Source: Bolinopsis microptera
Taxonomy: Eukaryota > Ctenophora > Tentaculata > Lobata > Bolinopsidae
Length of the DNA stretch: 60,000 nucleotides
Assembly (NCBI RefSeq): GCF_026151205.1
Contig: NC_087074.1
Coordinates: 18,018,712-18,078,711, forward strand
Direction: 5' to 3'
Below, in pieces: positions 22,001 through 52,216 of this stretch (the stretch's first letter is position 1; each line of letters opens with the position of its first letter). The notes beneath the pieces are model-generated. The model saw only the letters and a program-made list of their open reading frames with translations. It searched no databases and had not been told where the DNA came from. A program made the position numbers and the translations under genes.

Positions 22001-23660
22001 TGAGGTTACCAGGTAACTAGGTGAGGTTACCAGGTAACTAGGTTAGGTTACCAAGTAACTGGGTAAAGTTACCAGGTAACTAGGTGAGGTTACCAAGTAA
22101 CTAGGTGAAGTTACCAGGTGAGGTTACCAGGTGAGGTTACCAGGTAACTAGGCGAAGTTACCAGGTAACTAGGTTAGGTTACCAAGTAACTAGGTGAAGT
22201 TACCAGGTAACTAGGTTAGGTTACCAGGTAACTAGGTTAGGTTACCAAGTAACTGGGTAAAGTTACCAGGTAACTAGGTGAGGTTACCAAGTAACTAGGT
22301 GAAGTTACCAGGTAACTAGGTGAAGTTACCAGGTAACTAGGTTAGGTTACCAAGTAACTAGGTGAAGTTACCAGGTGAGGTTACCAGGTAACTAATTCTA
22401 AATAAAGCTCACCTCCTGATGACTGCCAGTCATGGGTGCAGTAAAAGTGTGGGAGTGCAGATTGCGGTGAGTTGTGAAATGTCTGAGTCGTATCACATCA
22501 CCACACTGTATCTCTTCTCCACGCTTACATTGCGGTTTGTTACTCCCGTTCAAGATTACCCAGTAACTGTTCACATCGTCTCCATTAGTCACACCTGGTA
22601 ACAAAAATATTAAAAGTTTATATAGTAAAAAATAATGTGCACATTATTTTTAAAATAATACACCAGCCTAGGAGTGTATTATCCCACGAGTTTGGGAGTG
22701 GTATGTGTTAACGAGATATACTTTAAAAGTGCTAGGTTTTAATGTTTATAATATAGCCTATAGGGTATTACCATTGAGCTTTTCGTATTAGCAACAACTA
22801 TAAACCGAACCCCTAATGTCTGCTAACAATATTCTTTTCCGATCCTAATATGAGCCTTGTCTTGAAAAACTCATCTGAACTAGCGTTTCAGTGTGTGCAA
22901 AAGCTATCAGGCATGCACAATCCTTGCCCTGTTAGTTATCTGTCCTTTCAAAATCAAACTAACAGTCAAGGACAAAAAGTCATATACCGAATGGGCATTA
23001 TATTTTGTTCCCTACTATTGCCGGAGTATATAAAAGGAGTCTATTTTTCAAGGTAGACCGAACCCTATAATTATGTATATAAAAGGAGTATATTTTTCAC
23101 GCGCGACGCCAGTTATGTGTTAATTAATTACACGCATGGCAACCAGTTTTTGGTAGTTGACAACTGTTACACTATGCACACAGCGCAACACCGGTTTCAA
23201 ATAAATTCCATTTTACTGGAATTCAGGAGTATAGCGTATTAGTCGCCAATGTAAGTATTATTTTAGTGAAACTAATTACCCAGTGCTTAAGTTAAGCTGT
23301 CAAAAAATTCCATTATAACATCAGGCATCAACTGATAAACTTATGCAATGGATGATCAGTAATAACTTGATTGTAAGTATGGCACTAAGAATAAATAATT
23401 GAAAACAGATCGAACCATGTAAGCAAATAAGATTGCTTCCTGAACGTAAATAAGATTATTAGTATTATATAGATTATAGATAAATAAAACATACCTGTAA
23501 CCGACTGTTGTCCACTACCACTTCCATATTTCACTTCATGAGAATGAAGTCGAACACCACGTTGAATGTTTTGCAGCTTGATGATGCTGGTGCAAGTGAC
23601 TATTTCATTTCCAGCAGTAATGTCCAGGCAGACAAGTGCTAACACTGATATCCAGATCAT
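19087..23660 (-). CDS. SDF2: SDF2-type MIR-domain ER protein
   Basis: Four exons on the minus strand: 23495-23660, 22413-22594, 19941-20121, 19087-19184. They total 627 bp and 208 residues, against about 211 in mammalian SDF2. The ATG at 23660 is preferred because it opens a hydrophobic signal peptide (MIWISVLALVCLDITAG). Three MIR repeats follow, with the family strings RLHSHEVKYGSGSGQQSVTG, NSYW, NLHSHTFTAPMTG, QEVSAFGE and FGRPIAGQYEV. The last residues are HDEL, an ER-retrieval signal. SDF2-type proteins are ER-lumenal and, in vertebrates, associate with J-domain chaperones. SDF2 and SDF2L1 were not separated. All splice sites are GT-AG and phases close. Intron 2 is filled by a 2.3 kb minisatellite. 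Confidence 0.92.
19753..19866 (+). repeat. dispersed hairpin repeat, copy 2
   Basis: Similar to 8561-8672 in the same orientation: CTCGAATGAGTGGTGATAGCA at the start and GTAAACTGACTTTTAGCCCCC near the end. The internal hairpin is less perfect here. It lies in the last intron of SDF2, beside a short inverted repeat at about 19674-19701. Confidence 0.6.
20128..21495. repeat. 35-bp minisatellite in SDF2 intron 2
   Basis: About 38 head-to-tail copies of a 35-bp unit containing GAGGTTACCAGGTTAGTTTA and C(A/G)CTG(C/T)TACCTAG. Variants (ACAT for ACCT, GAAG for GAGG, ATCAG for ACCAG) recur in blocks, which suggests higher-order duplication of several units. The array starts within about 10 bases of the exon 3 acceptor. 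Confidence 0.95.
21496..22397. repeat. second minisatellite (13/21-bp units) in SDF2 intron 2
   Basis: Directly continues the 35-bp array but uses shorter mixed units, AGGTGAGGTTACC (13 bp) and AGGTAACTAGGTGAAGTTACC (21 bp). The shared core GGTGAGGTTACCAGGT shows that both arrays come from one ancestral motif. It ends about 15 bases before the exon 2 donor. Confidence 0.95.
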
Positions 23661-23904
23661 ATTTCTAGCTAATAACAGTTTCAAGTTAGTAATAAATGAA
23701 TTGATGTTTTATGGTGACTACCTGGAATCTGCCTTAATATTAAAATTGCTAGGAATTATTATACACACCCCATGGGCTGATCAGGTATACATGATCAGGT
23801 ATTCATGATCAGGTATTCACATGCATTTTTAAAATTTTGCAACACTCGCCACTGTTTGTAGGTGTGGTTGTCATACTCATAACATAATTACACTGATAAT
23901 TACA
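23661..23904. promoter_or_regulatory. upstream region of SDF2, no defined element
   Basis: Short AT-rich stretch between the SDF2 start codon and the retroelement fragment, so the promoter should lie here or within that fragment. A three-fold repeat of ATGATCAGGTATTCA-like sequence is present at 23777-23820. No TATA box could be assigned with confidence. Confidence 0.3.
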
Positions 23905-24590
23905 ACATTTTTTTATTGAAATCTTTCAAATCAATCAATTACATACAAATTTACACAATGAATGAACAACATTAAATCTTCTCAAAAGTATAAGACTCCG
24001 ATAAAATCAGATTTTCTAGGACAAAATGTATGTAATGAAAGGACCTGAGGGTCACCAAAACACAGATGTTGAGAGCAAAATGCACCTCCTGCACAAGTAT
24101 GGGCCCACTACACGGAAATCGTGAATTTCAAATAGAATTTCAAATAGAATCACACAAAAATATCAAAAGCAATCAAATCATATAATAAAGTGAAATCCAT
24201 GATGTGATGATATGCACTAAAATGAGAAATGAGAAATACAGACAACAGGGATTTAAGCTCTTATGAACATATTGTTAGCTTTAGGTAGACTGCCTCACAT
24301 CTCTGTCTCGAGGGAATAATCTAGATCATAATCAAAGTCCTCCGGCAGAATTTTATCCCGCATGTAGGAGGTCAATTTGCTTTTGAACTCAGAAATAATC
24401 TCTATCTCACGTATAGCTAGAGGAATATGATTCCATTTGGAATGGGTCCTAAAGTAAAAGTTCTTAGCGAAAGCGTTAGAGCTTGCTCGTGGTAAGATTG
24501 AGCTTACAAAACATAAGGGGTCCATTTGGCTATTTCTTAACCTTAAGTGGCCTTGAAATGGTTGCAAATATGACAAACATTACAACTGCC
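23905..24590 (-). mobile_element. 3' fragment of a non-LTR retrotransposon
   Basis: The minus-strand frame 24295-24576 encodes about 90 residues ending a reverse-transcriptase ORF. Its strings LRLRNSQMD, FYFRTHSKWNHIPLAIR and EFKSKLTSYM parallel the tail of the CR1-type element at 13388-13741. A stop lies just upstream and no polymerase core is present, so the copy is 5'-truncated. The T-rich run near 23909 is the likely A-rich 3' tail. It lies head to head with the next fragment. Confidence 0.7.
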
Positions 24591-24637
24591 GTTGTGCTGC
24601 TACTGTATTTTTTATTTCATACAAGTAAAAGTACACG

Positions 24638-25400
24638 ATGGAGGAAAAGGATAGTCTTCAAAGATTGTCAGATTACTCTTGCTACATTACTAAAGAGCAT
24701 GAGGACTATAACGGGTGGATCAGTAAACTCGCTGAAGCTACGTACTGCAATAACAAGTCAGAGTTTTCAGTTGAAACGTTCAAAAAGCCAGTGAAGGGAG
24801 AATAAGTTAAACTTTTGTATAATGCGTATCAGACTACCAGTGCTCATGTAAGTACATTTCTGGATATCAAGAAAGATATGGAGGAGTTGAAGAGCCATCT
24901 TACTGATCGCAAGGTAATGTTATCAAGCTGCAGTCTCAACTTCTGGAAATCAAATGGAAGCAGTTGGAATCCGTGCACTCCACCGTCAAGACCGCCGTTC
25001 AAGACACTGTCCAAGCTGAGATGAAGACATACAGTCAAACTGTGTCTAAAACTGCACCTGTGCTTACAGAAGAGAGTTTGAAAAAGGTTGTACAGAATGC
25101 TGTATCAGAAGAGGATCGCAGTAGGAATGTGCTCACCTTTGGTTTGAAGGAGACTGATGAAGAGAAACAGTGAGATTGTTTTAACGTGATTTTTCAGTAG
25201 ATTGAAGAAAAACCACGTTTTGGAGCTATCCGGATTGGGAGGAAATCAGCCGACAAGACGAGACCAGTCAAAATTTCGCTAGGTAATTCTAGTACCGTTC
25301 ATCAGATATTAATATGAGTAAATGCCAAAAAACTGAGACTGTGCGAAGATCATAAAACTGTTTTCATATCTCAAGATGGATCACCTGAAGCTATCAAGCT
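24638..25400 (+). pseudogene. retrotransposon ORF1 remnant with coiled coil and RRM-like segment
   Basis: Begins MEEKDSLQRLSDY at 24638 and hits a stop at 24803-24805. Further coding pieces follow in shifted frames: a helical, probably coiled-coil part (24964-25173, with ESLKKVVQNAVSEED), then RSRNVLTFGLKE, which resembles the first strand of the RRM-like domain of LINE ORF1 proteins. After a further stop comes an RIGRKSADKTRPVKI-like segment. At least two disruptions make it non-functional. ORF1 proteins of this type bind element RNA. Confidence 0.6.
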
Positions 25401-25409
25401 ATCCATCAG

Positions 25410-25519
25410 CGGTTGGTCTTGATTCACGATGTCAATCCTTTGCATCTCGCAACTTGCGAGAAGCATTATTGGATGCGCGCGCGGCCAAGTATTGCATCGC
25501 GCTACAACGGTTGGTCTTG
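25410..25519 (-). mobile_element. short GC-rich insert with 12-bp target duplication
   Basis: The string CGGTTGGTCTTG stands at 25410-25421 and again at 25508-25519. Between them is an 86-bp GC-rich insert (25422-25507). Its complement begins TTGTAGCGCGATGCA and closely matches 27925-28035 and other GC-rich blocks in the window. The perfect 12-bp direct repeats mark this as an insertion into the older retroelement and define the ends of the repeat family. The length of the duplication suggests SINE-like, LINE-driven insertion. Confidence 0.75.
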
Positions 25520-25610
25520 GAGATTCGATCAAGAAAACAACATTATTATATCAGAAGTGGTAATATTTGAAGTGAGGACAAGATGTTAGACTAGAAAGTG
25601 ATACATAATA

Positions 25611-27071
25611 ATGAGTGATATACGTCAATTACGTAAAATTGATATTGGCAAAGGAACGGAGCAAGGACACCCCCTATCACCAGACCTTTTTAAAATCTAT
25701 ATTAATAACTTGTCATCTCTTCTGAAATCTGTTGGTGATTATCCAGTTCTTGCTGACGTTCTAATATCACATCTGCTCTGGGCTGACGATCTTGTCCTTC
25801 TTGCTCTAAGTCCCAAGGCCTTGCGAGTCAATATCAACATTCTATCTGACTTCTGTAACTCCATGGGCCTTGAAGTAAATATAAAGAAAACTAAGATTGT
25901 CATATTCAGCCCTCCCAAAAAGAAGCAGTCCCATGAAACATTTACATTGGGAGGTCAGCCCATCCAGCACACCGAAAAGTACTGCTATCTTGGCATAATA
26001 TTCCACAGAAATGGATCCTTTACGGCGGCAAATACTGAGCTGAGGGCCAAAGCTCTCCGTGCTCTATATGGCCTTAAAGGCAATATAGTTAAAGATGCCC
26101 TCTCTCACCGTGCCCTTAATATTCTATTTGATTCCTTAATCAAACCAATCCTGCTTTATGGCTGTCAAGTCTTATGCCCCCACTCTAAAACAATGAGATA
26201 CCTTTCAAAAATAGATGACAAAGCCAGCCCCCAGCATACCCTGAAGTACATTGCACAGGACCACTATGAGAAATTCCACCTAAAATTTATCAAGTGGTCT
26301 TTGTCCGTCCATTCAAAAGCATCAAATATAGGTTGCTGGGGCGAAAGTGGGCGCCACCCCCTATTTTTTGAAGCCTGCAAACTTGCAATAGATTACTATA
26401 GTCGCCTTGAAAGCACCGAAAATGAACTACTTTGTGCTGCATTTCACGAGCAGATCATGCTGGGCCTTCCTTGGTATACCAACATCTCAAAGCTTCTCAC
26501 CAAATACAACTTCCCCCACTCATCTTCATCAAAATCTAAGCTCTCCACCCAAATCAGTCATAATATGAGGGAAGAATTCGTAAATACCTGGAAATCTGCC
26601 AAGGCCTCCTCACCAAAACTAGAATTCTATAACTTAATTAAACATGATTTTGAACCAGAGGCATACCTACGAATAATCAAAGTACCTGATTTTCGAAAAA
26701 GCTTGACAAGGTTTCGTATCAGCTGCCACAACCTCTACGTTGAAAGGGGCAGATACGAAACCCCTCTTGTACCAAGAGAAGAACGTTGGTGCACTTACTG
26801 CTTTTTCAGTAAAGGGCTCAAACCTATCGAGGACGAAAGCCATGTATTAATTGACTGTTTGCTTTACTCCTCAGTTAGGGAAAAATTCAACTTTTATCCC
26901 CAAAACATCACTGACCTAGCCGGTCTGCTCTCCAACAAAAATCTAGATCCTACCAAATTTACTGCCACAGCAAGAGCAATCCATTCAATTCTCTCTGTGA
27001 ACGAACAATATACAGCCTATTATAAGAGCCCAGATTTCCACTCAAATACTGGCAAGTGCATAATGCTCTAG
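25611..27071 (+). pseudogene. partial retrotransposon ORF2 (C-terminal reverse transcriptase)
   Basis: 486 residues open from 25611. The start falls in the middle of a polymerase domain: EQGHPLSPDLFKIYINNL, then LLWADDLVLLA with the ADD catalytic core, then GLEVNIKKTKIVIF and YCYLGIIF. The C-terminal region has a cysteine/histidine cluster (WCTYCFFSKG, then ESHVLIDC) typical of the tail of CR1-like ORF2 proteins. The endonuclease and the first polymerase motifs are absent, so it cannot work alone. The long intact frame suggests a fairly recent loss. Confidence 0.8.
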
Positions 27072-27242
27072 GAACTCAAAATAAACTCATGAACCATACA
27101 AATTTGATTTACTTAAAGAAAATAGCATTATATTATAACATTTCTATTTTATCCCTACACATTTGTAAATGATTAGAAGTGTGTAACTTAAATTATTTCA
27201 GAATTATAACTTTTGTGAACTCAATAAAATAATTATCACTTT

Positions 27243-27275
27243 TGTATCCTTGTATCCTTGTATCCTTGTATCCTA
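27243..27275 (+). repeat. 8-bp 3'-terminal repeat of the retroelement
   Basis: Four units of TTGTATCC at the end of the element at 24620-27280. Confidence 0.85.
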
Positions 27276-27424
27276 CGTCCTAAATACGTCCTATCCATAC
27301 ATTTTTACTGTGTGTGATAACTTTGTTGTTTGTTTAAAAAGAAGTCAAGTAAGTACTTTTGGTTTTTAAAGTTGTAACTAGTACATTCATATATTAAGTA
27401 TCTAGTTTTTGGATTACATCGCAA

Positions 27425-28110
27425 GCTTGTAGCGCGATGCCGTTACTGTGCCGCGCCGCGCACTCAATGAGGCTTCTCACGCTAGATCGGCGAGATGCAC
27501 TACTGTGCCGTTTTAAATATTACAAAAGAAGGTGACAATTCAGATGTCAAAAAGTTTTATTTTGGACCGAATCAAAATTGACATGACTTTAATTTTACAA
27601 ATCAAATTCCTGTCCTAGACTAAACTGTGTTACGTGTTAATTAACGTGACGATGTCAATTCATCGCAGCTCGGCGCGGCACAGTAGCGCATCTCGCCGAT
27701 CTAGTAGAAGCTTCACATAGCCATGTGTATCTGCGTACTGCGTGACGCGCTTGTTTCACGCTACTGCAAGCGAGAGGGCTATGGTTAGAGCAAAGTAAAA
27801 GCATCACTGAGTGCGCAGCGCGGCACAGTAACGCATCGCGCTACAATGTCACGTGCAGCTCCTAAATTGCGTTCACCTAACCATGTGCTTTCGCGCCACC
27901 TCGGCTGCGCTTGTTTGACAACTGCTACGATTGTAGCGCGATGCACTACTGGGTCACGCGCGCATCCAATAATGCTTCTCGCAACCACAGACTAGATGCA
28001 GATCGGCGAGATGCGAAGGATTGACATCGTGAATCAACTGCTACGAAAGCGCATGAAGAGCTCTGGATAGCAAGGGATCTGGATAGCAACGCGCCGCGCA
28101 TCCAACAACA
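27425..28110. repeat. cluster of GC-rich dispersed repeats
   Basis: At least four partial copies in both orientations: about 27426-27513, 27650-27720, 27810-27845 and 27925-28035. Shared strings are TTGTAGCGCGATGC, CTACTGTGCCGCGC, GATCGGCGAGATGC and GATTGACATCGTGAAT. The copy at 27925-28035 is the best match to the insert delimited at 25422-25507, but carries an extra central segment (ACCACAGACTAGATGCAGAT). Confidence 0.65.
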
Positions 28111-28350
28111 TAATGCTTCTCTTGCTTATACGTAATATCGTTAAGTAGGTATTTAGGAGTTTTGTGAATATTTTGAAATCAAATTCGAGCGTGTATTTTG
28201 TGATTTAGCGAGATGCGCGGAAAAAGCAAATAACCGTCAGCACATGGCCATACAGCCTTCATAGTGGCATCTGAGATCGGTTACCGATGCGGCACTATCC
28301 TTTTTACAAAAATACGTCGAGAAGAATCCAGGTCGATACAGGATCGGAGA

Positions 28351-28672
28351 CAGTGGCGTAACTTAGGGCTCCGCAGACCCCGCTGTGCGGGGGGGGGGGG
28401 GGGGCGCCGTACAAGGGGGGCGCAATTTTCCTGAATTTTAGGCCCTTTCACTGAAAAAACGCCTTGTTTGTGTATTTCCCTGTCCAATTTAGCGTTCGGT
28501 CGACCCTTTTTTGCTTCAGGGGGGGGGGGGGGGGGCGCAAAAAGCTGTATGGGGGCGATACGAGAAAAAAGTACCCGACCTTTTTTTTTTTTTTTTTAGG
28601 GACACAAAAAATTTTAGGGGGGCGCTTTTCGTCACTGAGCAGGGGGCGCCAACAGGCAAAGTTACGCCACTG
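28351..28672. mobile_element. hAT-type MITE with 8-bp target duplication
   Basis: 322 bp bounded by 14-bp perfect terminal inverted repeats (CAGTGGCGTAACTT at 28351-28364 and its complement at 28659-28672). The 8-bp direct repeat ATCGGAGA flanks it at 28343-28350 and 28673-28680. An 8-bp duplication with CAGNG-type ends is the hallmark of the hAT superfamily. The inside is G-rich (runs of 15 or more G) with no transposase, so it is non-autonomous. Frames through the G runs are meaningless. Confidence 0.9.
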
Positions 28673-28680
28673 ATCGGAGA

Positions 28681-30011
28681 GTGCAGACCATAAAGTTTAC
28701 GTTCCCACCTTTGCCTCCTGAGTTCTTGGTTGGATAGAAATTTATGCAAACTTGGTCGTTTATATAATACTCCAAGTTCCTTTGTTAAAAAAGGGTAATA
28801 TTAACTATGTCTAGAGTTATCTTCGTTCAATAATAACAATATCAATATAATCAATATCAATATCAATATCAATATCAGATAAACTACCGAATAAATTATT
28901 AAATATCAATTAATTCGTTCCGATAAAAATTTTTATAAATTTAGATATTTAGTATATAAAAACATTACAACAAATGGTTAAAAGCGCCCAAAATCGATTT
29001 TAAAGATTTTCTGTCTATAGTACAATCATGATAGTAATAGTAAGTGTGTGCCGCTGTAATTAGATTTGATTACTGCAATTCAAAATTGTTTGGAGTCCAA
29101 GTACCTTTTAAGTCAGCTGCCTGTGCTTGTATTAATAGTGCTTTGGTTCTCAATTTTATCAAGTTAATGGACGTTTCTAAGCTCTTTGATATATAATACG
29201 TCCAACCAGTACCCTTTATGGAAAAAAAGGAATGGGGCCAAATAAAAAGGTGTGTGGTGGGTTTTTGCCATGAAATTTTGAACGCAGACACTGTAGCATT
29301 ATGCCATTTGATTTGAAAAGTTTCAAGTTGCCAAATCTAATTTGAGGCCAGTCTCATAGGGGCCGTTTTTGGGACACTGTGTATTAAGTGCATACCATTT
29401 ACCTTGTAGTTTATTGTATCAAGTCTTTACAATTTTCTATGGTTTGTAACCTAAATGTGGATTGCTTTTCAGGTTTTCTTGTATCCTGACTTGTTTTCGT
29501 GGCACACCTGTGCATTTTAAGTTGTTGTGTCACTATAATCTTTAAGTTTAAATTATTATTATTAGGGTGGTTCAGAAAACCCTAAGTTGCTCAAATCTTT
29601 CTGACCAAAGCTTATAAGTAGATGCCTTTGTTAAAAAAACCTTGTCTCCGTGCCACAACCTTTAAGGTGCAGTCACATCTCAACTGTTGATCATAGAATT
29701 TTATATCTTGAATTATTAGGAAACACGGTGCAATACATTGCATTAGATTATTTGATGGGTTCAATAAAAGAATTGTGTAATGCAATGTAATATACTATTC
29801 TTGTGCTGTTGAAAAATGCAACCTGAAAGTACCTGAGGGTTTCATTAAATAAAGGTTTCATTATAAATATTTTATTTTATTGTTTAATTAAGTATGCTTC
29901 TATTCTCTGTCTTTGGACATTGGAAAATTGAGTCGAGGATATCGATCTTTTCTCATACTGATTGTACAGCTAAAATTACTGACCTATCCTTCCTTTATAT
30001 TATAGAATATC
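28681..30011. other. intergenic region before SPTLC2
   Basis: AT-rich, with an (ATATCA)n-like run at about 28848-28878. A minus-strand frame at 29070-29291 has no recognised domain. The 5' untranslated exon and promoter of SPTLC2 probably lie here, since a splice acceptor (TTATATTATAG) sits just before the first coding exon. Confidence 0.45.
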
Positions 30012-50426
<20,415 letters not shown>

Positions 50427-51349
50427 GGAATCATTCCATGCTGTTTTACTGAAAAAAGCATTCCTTCCTCCTACGACCCCACAGTGATCGGAATTATTTG
50501 AATTTCATCGATATCGAATCGCCCGGGTCTTGATGTGATATCGAAAAACACTGTATTGTAATTGATTATCGATTTGTAAACTGTTTGTAAATTATGTCAT
50601 TTTTTATCATTCAAGCCTGTGCCAATAGATTTATAGTTTATTGACAGCTTAGAATACTTAATTGATGCTAATAAATCGATTAATTGATTCAACCAAGCCA
50701 ATGTTGATCAGTTGGTTGATATTGATTGTTTCACAGATGATATGAGTTCTAGAAATTTTCCTTGCATCGTTTCTTGATGGAAGAAGTTTTGGCCTTTTCC
50801 ATTGTGTTTGGTAACAGTTAAGTGTATTTGTGCCTAAAAGTAAAAGTATAGCAGCAATGAACCAGAATAAAGAGCGAATTTTGATATAGATCAGATATTT
50901 TCTTAAATCGTCAATGGAGTTCGACGCAATGAATTTTAAAAGTTTTGATAGATTTAAGTTTTATGGAATTGTAGTTGTATAACGTATCCTCTAACCCTCT
51001 GATTAACGAGAGTCATTCAGGAGCTAAAAATGTCATTGCTACCTAATCGACGAAAAGTAGAAATAGAAGACTTTTTATGATAATCTATCAATTTTTAATT
51101 TGATTTAAAAAGATGGATGATTCTTATAAAGCTTCACTGCAATAAAATTAGCCCCCTCACATGCATAATACTAATGATTGTTTTACATGTGTCATGTACG
51201 ATATTGATATTATATTTATCACAATTGCAGAGGCCACATATTTTGAATTTTCGTAATTTATATCAGAAATGAGAATATGCCCTGGACTTGATCATCATGT
51301 TTAATAACTGAGAAAAATTGTTTTACTCGACCCCCGGGCCCCAAAACTG
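50427..51349. other. 3' region of SPTLC2 and convergent neighbour
   Basis: The plus-strand SPTLC2 gene and the minus-strand gene at 51350 converge here, so this stretch should hold both 3' untranslated regions. AATAAA occurs at 50870-50877, which could serve SPTLC2. No other feature seen. Confidence 0.4.
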
Positions 51350-52216
51350 TCACTTATGAACAGTAGAGCTCCTCTTGCCCCCGGAGGTAGCTGCAGAAAG
51401 GCTGAGAGTAGAGGGAGAGGTGAGGGAGGAGAGCTTGTTCTTGCTCCTTCTGCCGCTCAGTTTCACCACGCTCGTAATGTCCTCTATGAACCTCGCTTCT
51501 TTGCTGTCCACCCCTAGACTTGTCCGGGTGGACGCGTAGCTCGCCGTGCCTATTCGTTCTTGTTCTGGGAATTTAGAGAGTCGCGTTAACATGGCCGGTA
51601 GAATTGACGGAGTTAATGCTGCTTATCTTTTATTTTACGTCACTGAAATCTAAAACATAAAAGAAGATACTCTATCGTGTTAATGATCAATTATCCTCTG
51701 ACATGGTAATAACCAAGGAGGCAAACATGTGATTCTCTACTTTAAACTTTATTGACGGGTTATAACCAGACCTCTGAGCGCTTTGACAAACTCCTTGGTC
51801 TGCAGACTGTTGTGACACAGTGGAAAATACCGGATGTAATTGTCATTCCCTGAAAGTAAAACGTTCTTAGTTCTTAGTTGACTACAATTAGCTATTCGCC
51901 ATGCTTTCAGCTTCGCTACCATATTAAATTGGATGAAGCTACTTGGGGCATGTGAAATATTCGACATCAGCCAGCCGGACATATCTTTAAAGCTACTAAC
52001 TGATCACTTTGACGACCACATAAGTAGTTCTGTCAGTAAGAAAAGGGCGGGCACTGTTCCTCAGAGCAGTGTTGGTCAGGTTAGCCACCACCCCTTGAAG
52101 CGTGCACAGATCCAAGTCTCCCGGCTTGTCGCTAAGGAAACAGAGTTGTTTGATCACGTGCATCAGGTTTAGTATTGAACAGTCTGGGTTCAATAAACTC
52201 TGATCCAACTTCTGAA
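51350..52216 (-). CDS. unrecognised protein, last three exons
   Basis: Exons 52001-52216, 51772-51849 and 51350-51564 join in phase (donors GTTAGT and GTCTGG, acceptors TTTCAG and TCCCAG) to give about 168 C-terminal residues. The 5' part, upstream on the minus strand, was not found. The first exon is leucine-rich and helical (LNLMHVIKQLCFLSDK, then LQGVVANLTNTALRNSARPF), like an armadillo or HEAT repeat. The next contains YIRYFPLCHNSLQTKEFVKALR. The tail is basic and serine-rich (KLSGRRSKNKLSSLTS). An armadillo-type protein is possible, but the family is not recognised. The GTCTGG donor is weak. Confidence 0.55.

Larger units (their letters stand above)
24620..27280 (+). mobile_element. degraded CR1-like non-LTR retrotransposon with 8-bp 3' repeats
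   Basis: Plus-strand remnant with an ORF1 remnant (24638-25400), a later short insertion (25410-25519), a partial ORF2 (25611-27071), a 3' untranslated region and a terminal run of TTGTATCC units (27243-27275). Tandem 8-bp ends are a known trait of CR1-group LINEs. The endonuclease and the front half of the polymerase are missing. Confidence 0.75.

Noticed and set aside
20128-22397. Regular repeats that could suggest a CRISPR array
   Set aside because: Units follow each other directly with no unique spacers, in a eukaryotic intron. It is a minisatellite. The same holds for 47199-47994 and 57345-58163.
22419-22601. Plus-strand 60-residue frame
   Set aside because: Antisense shadow of SDF2 exon 2.
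28464-28749. Glycine- and proline-rich frames on both strands
   Set aside because: Products of poly-G and poly-A tracts inside the hAT MITE.
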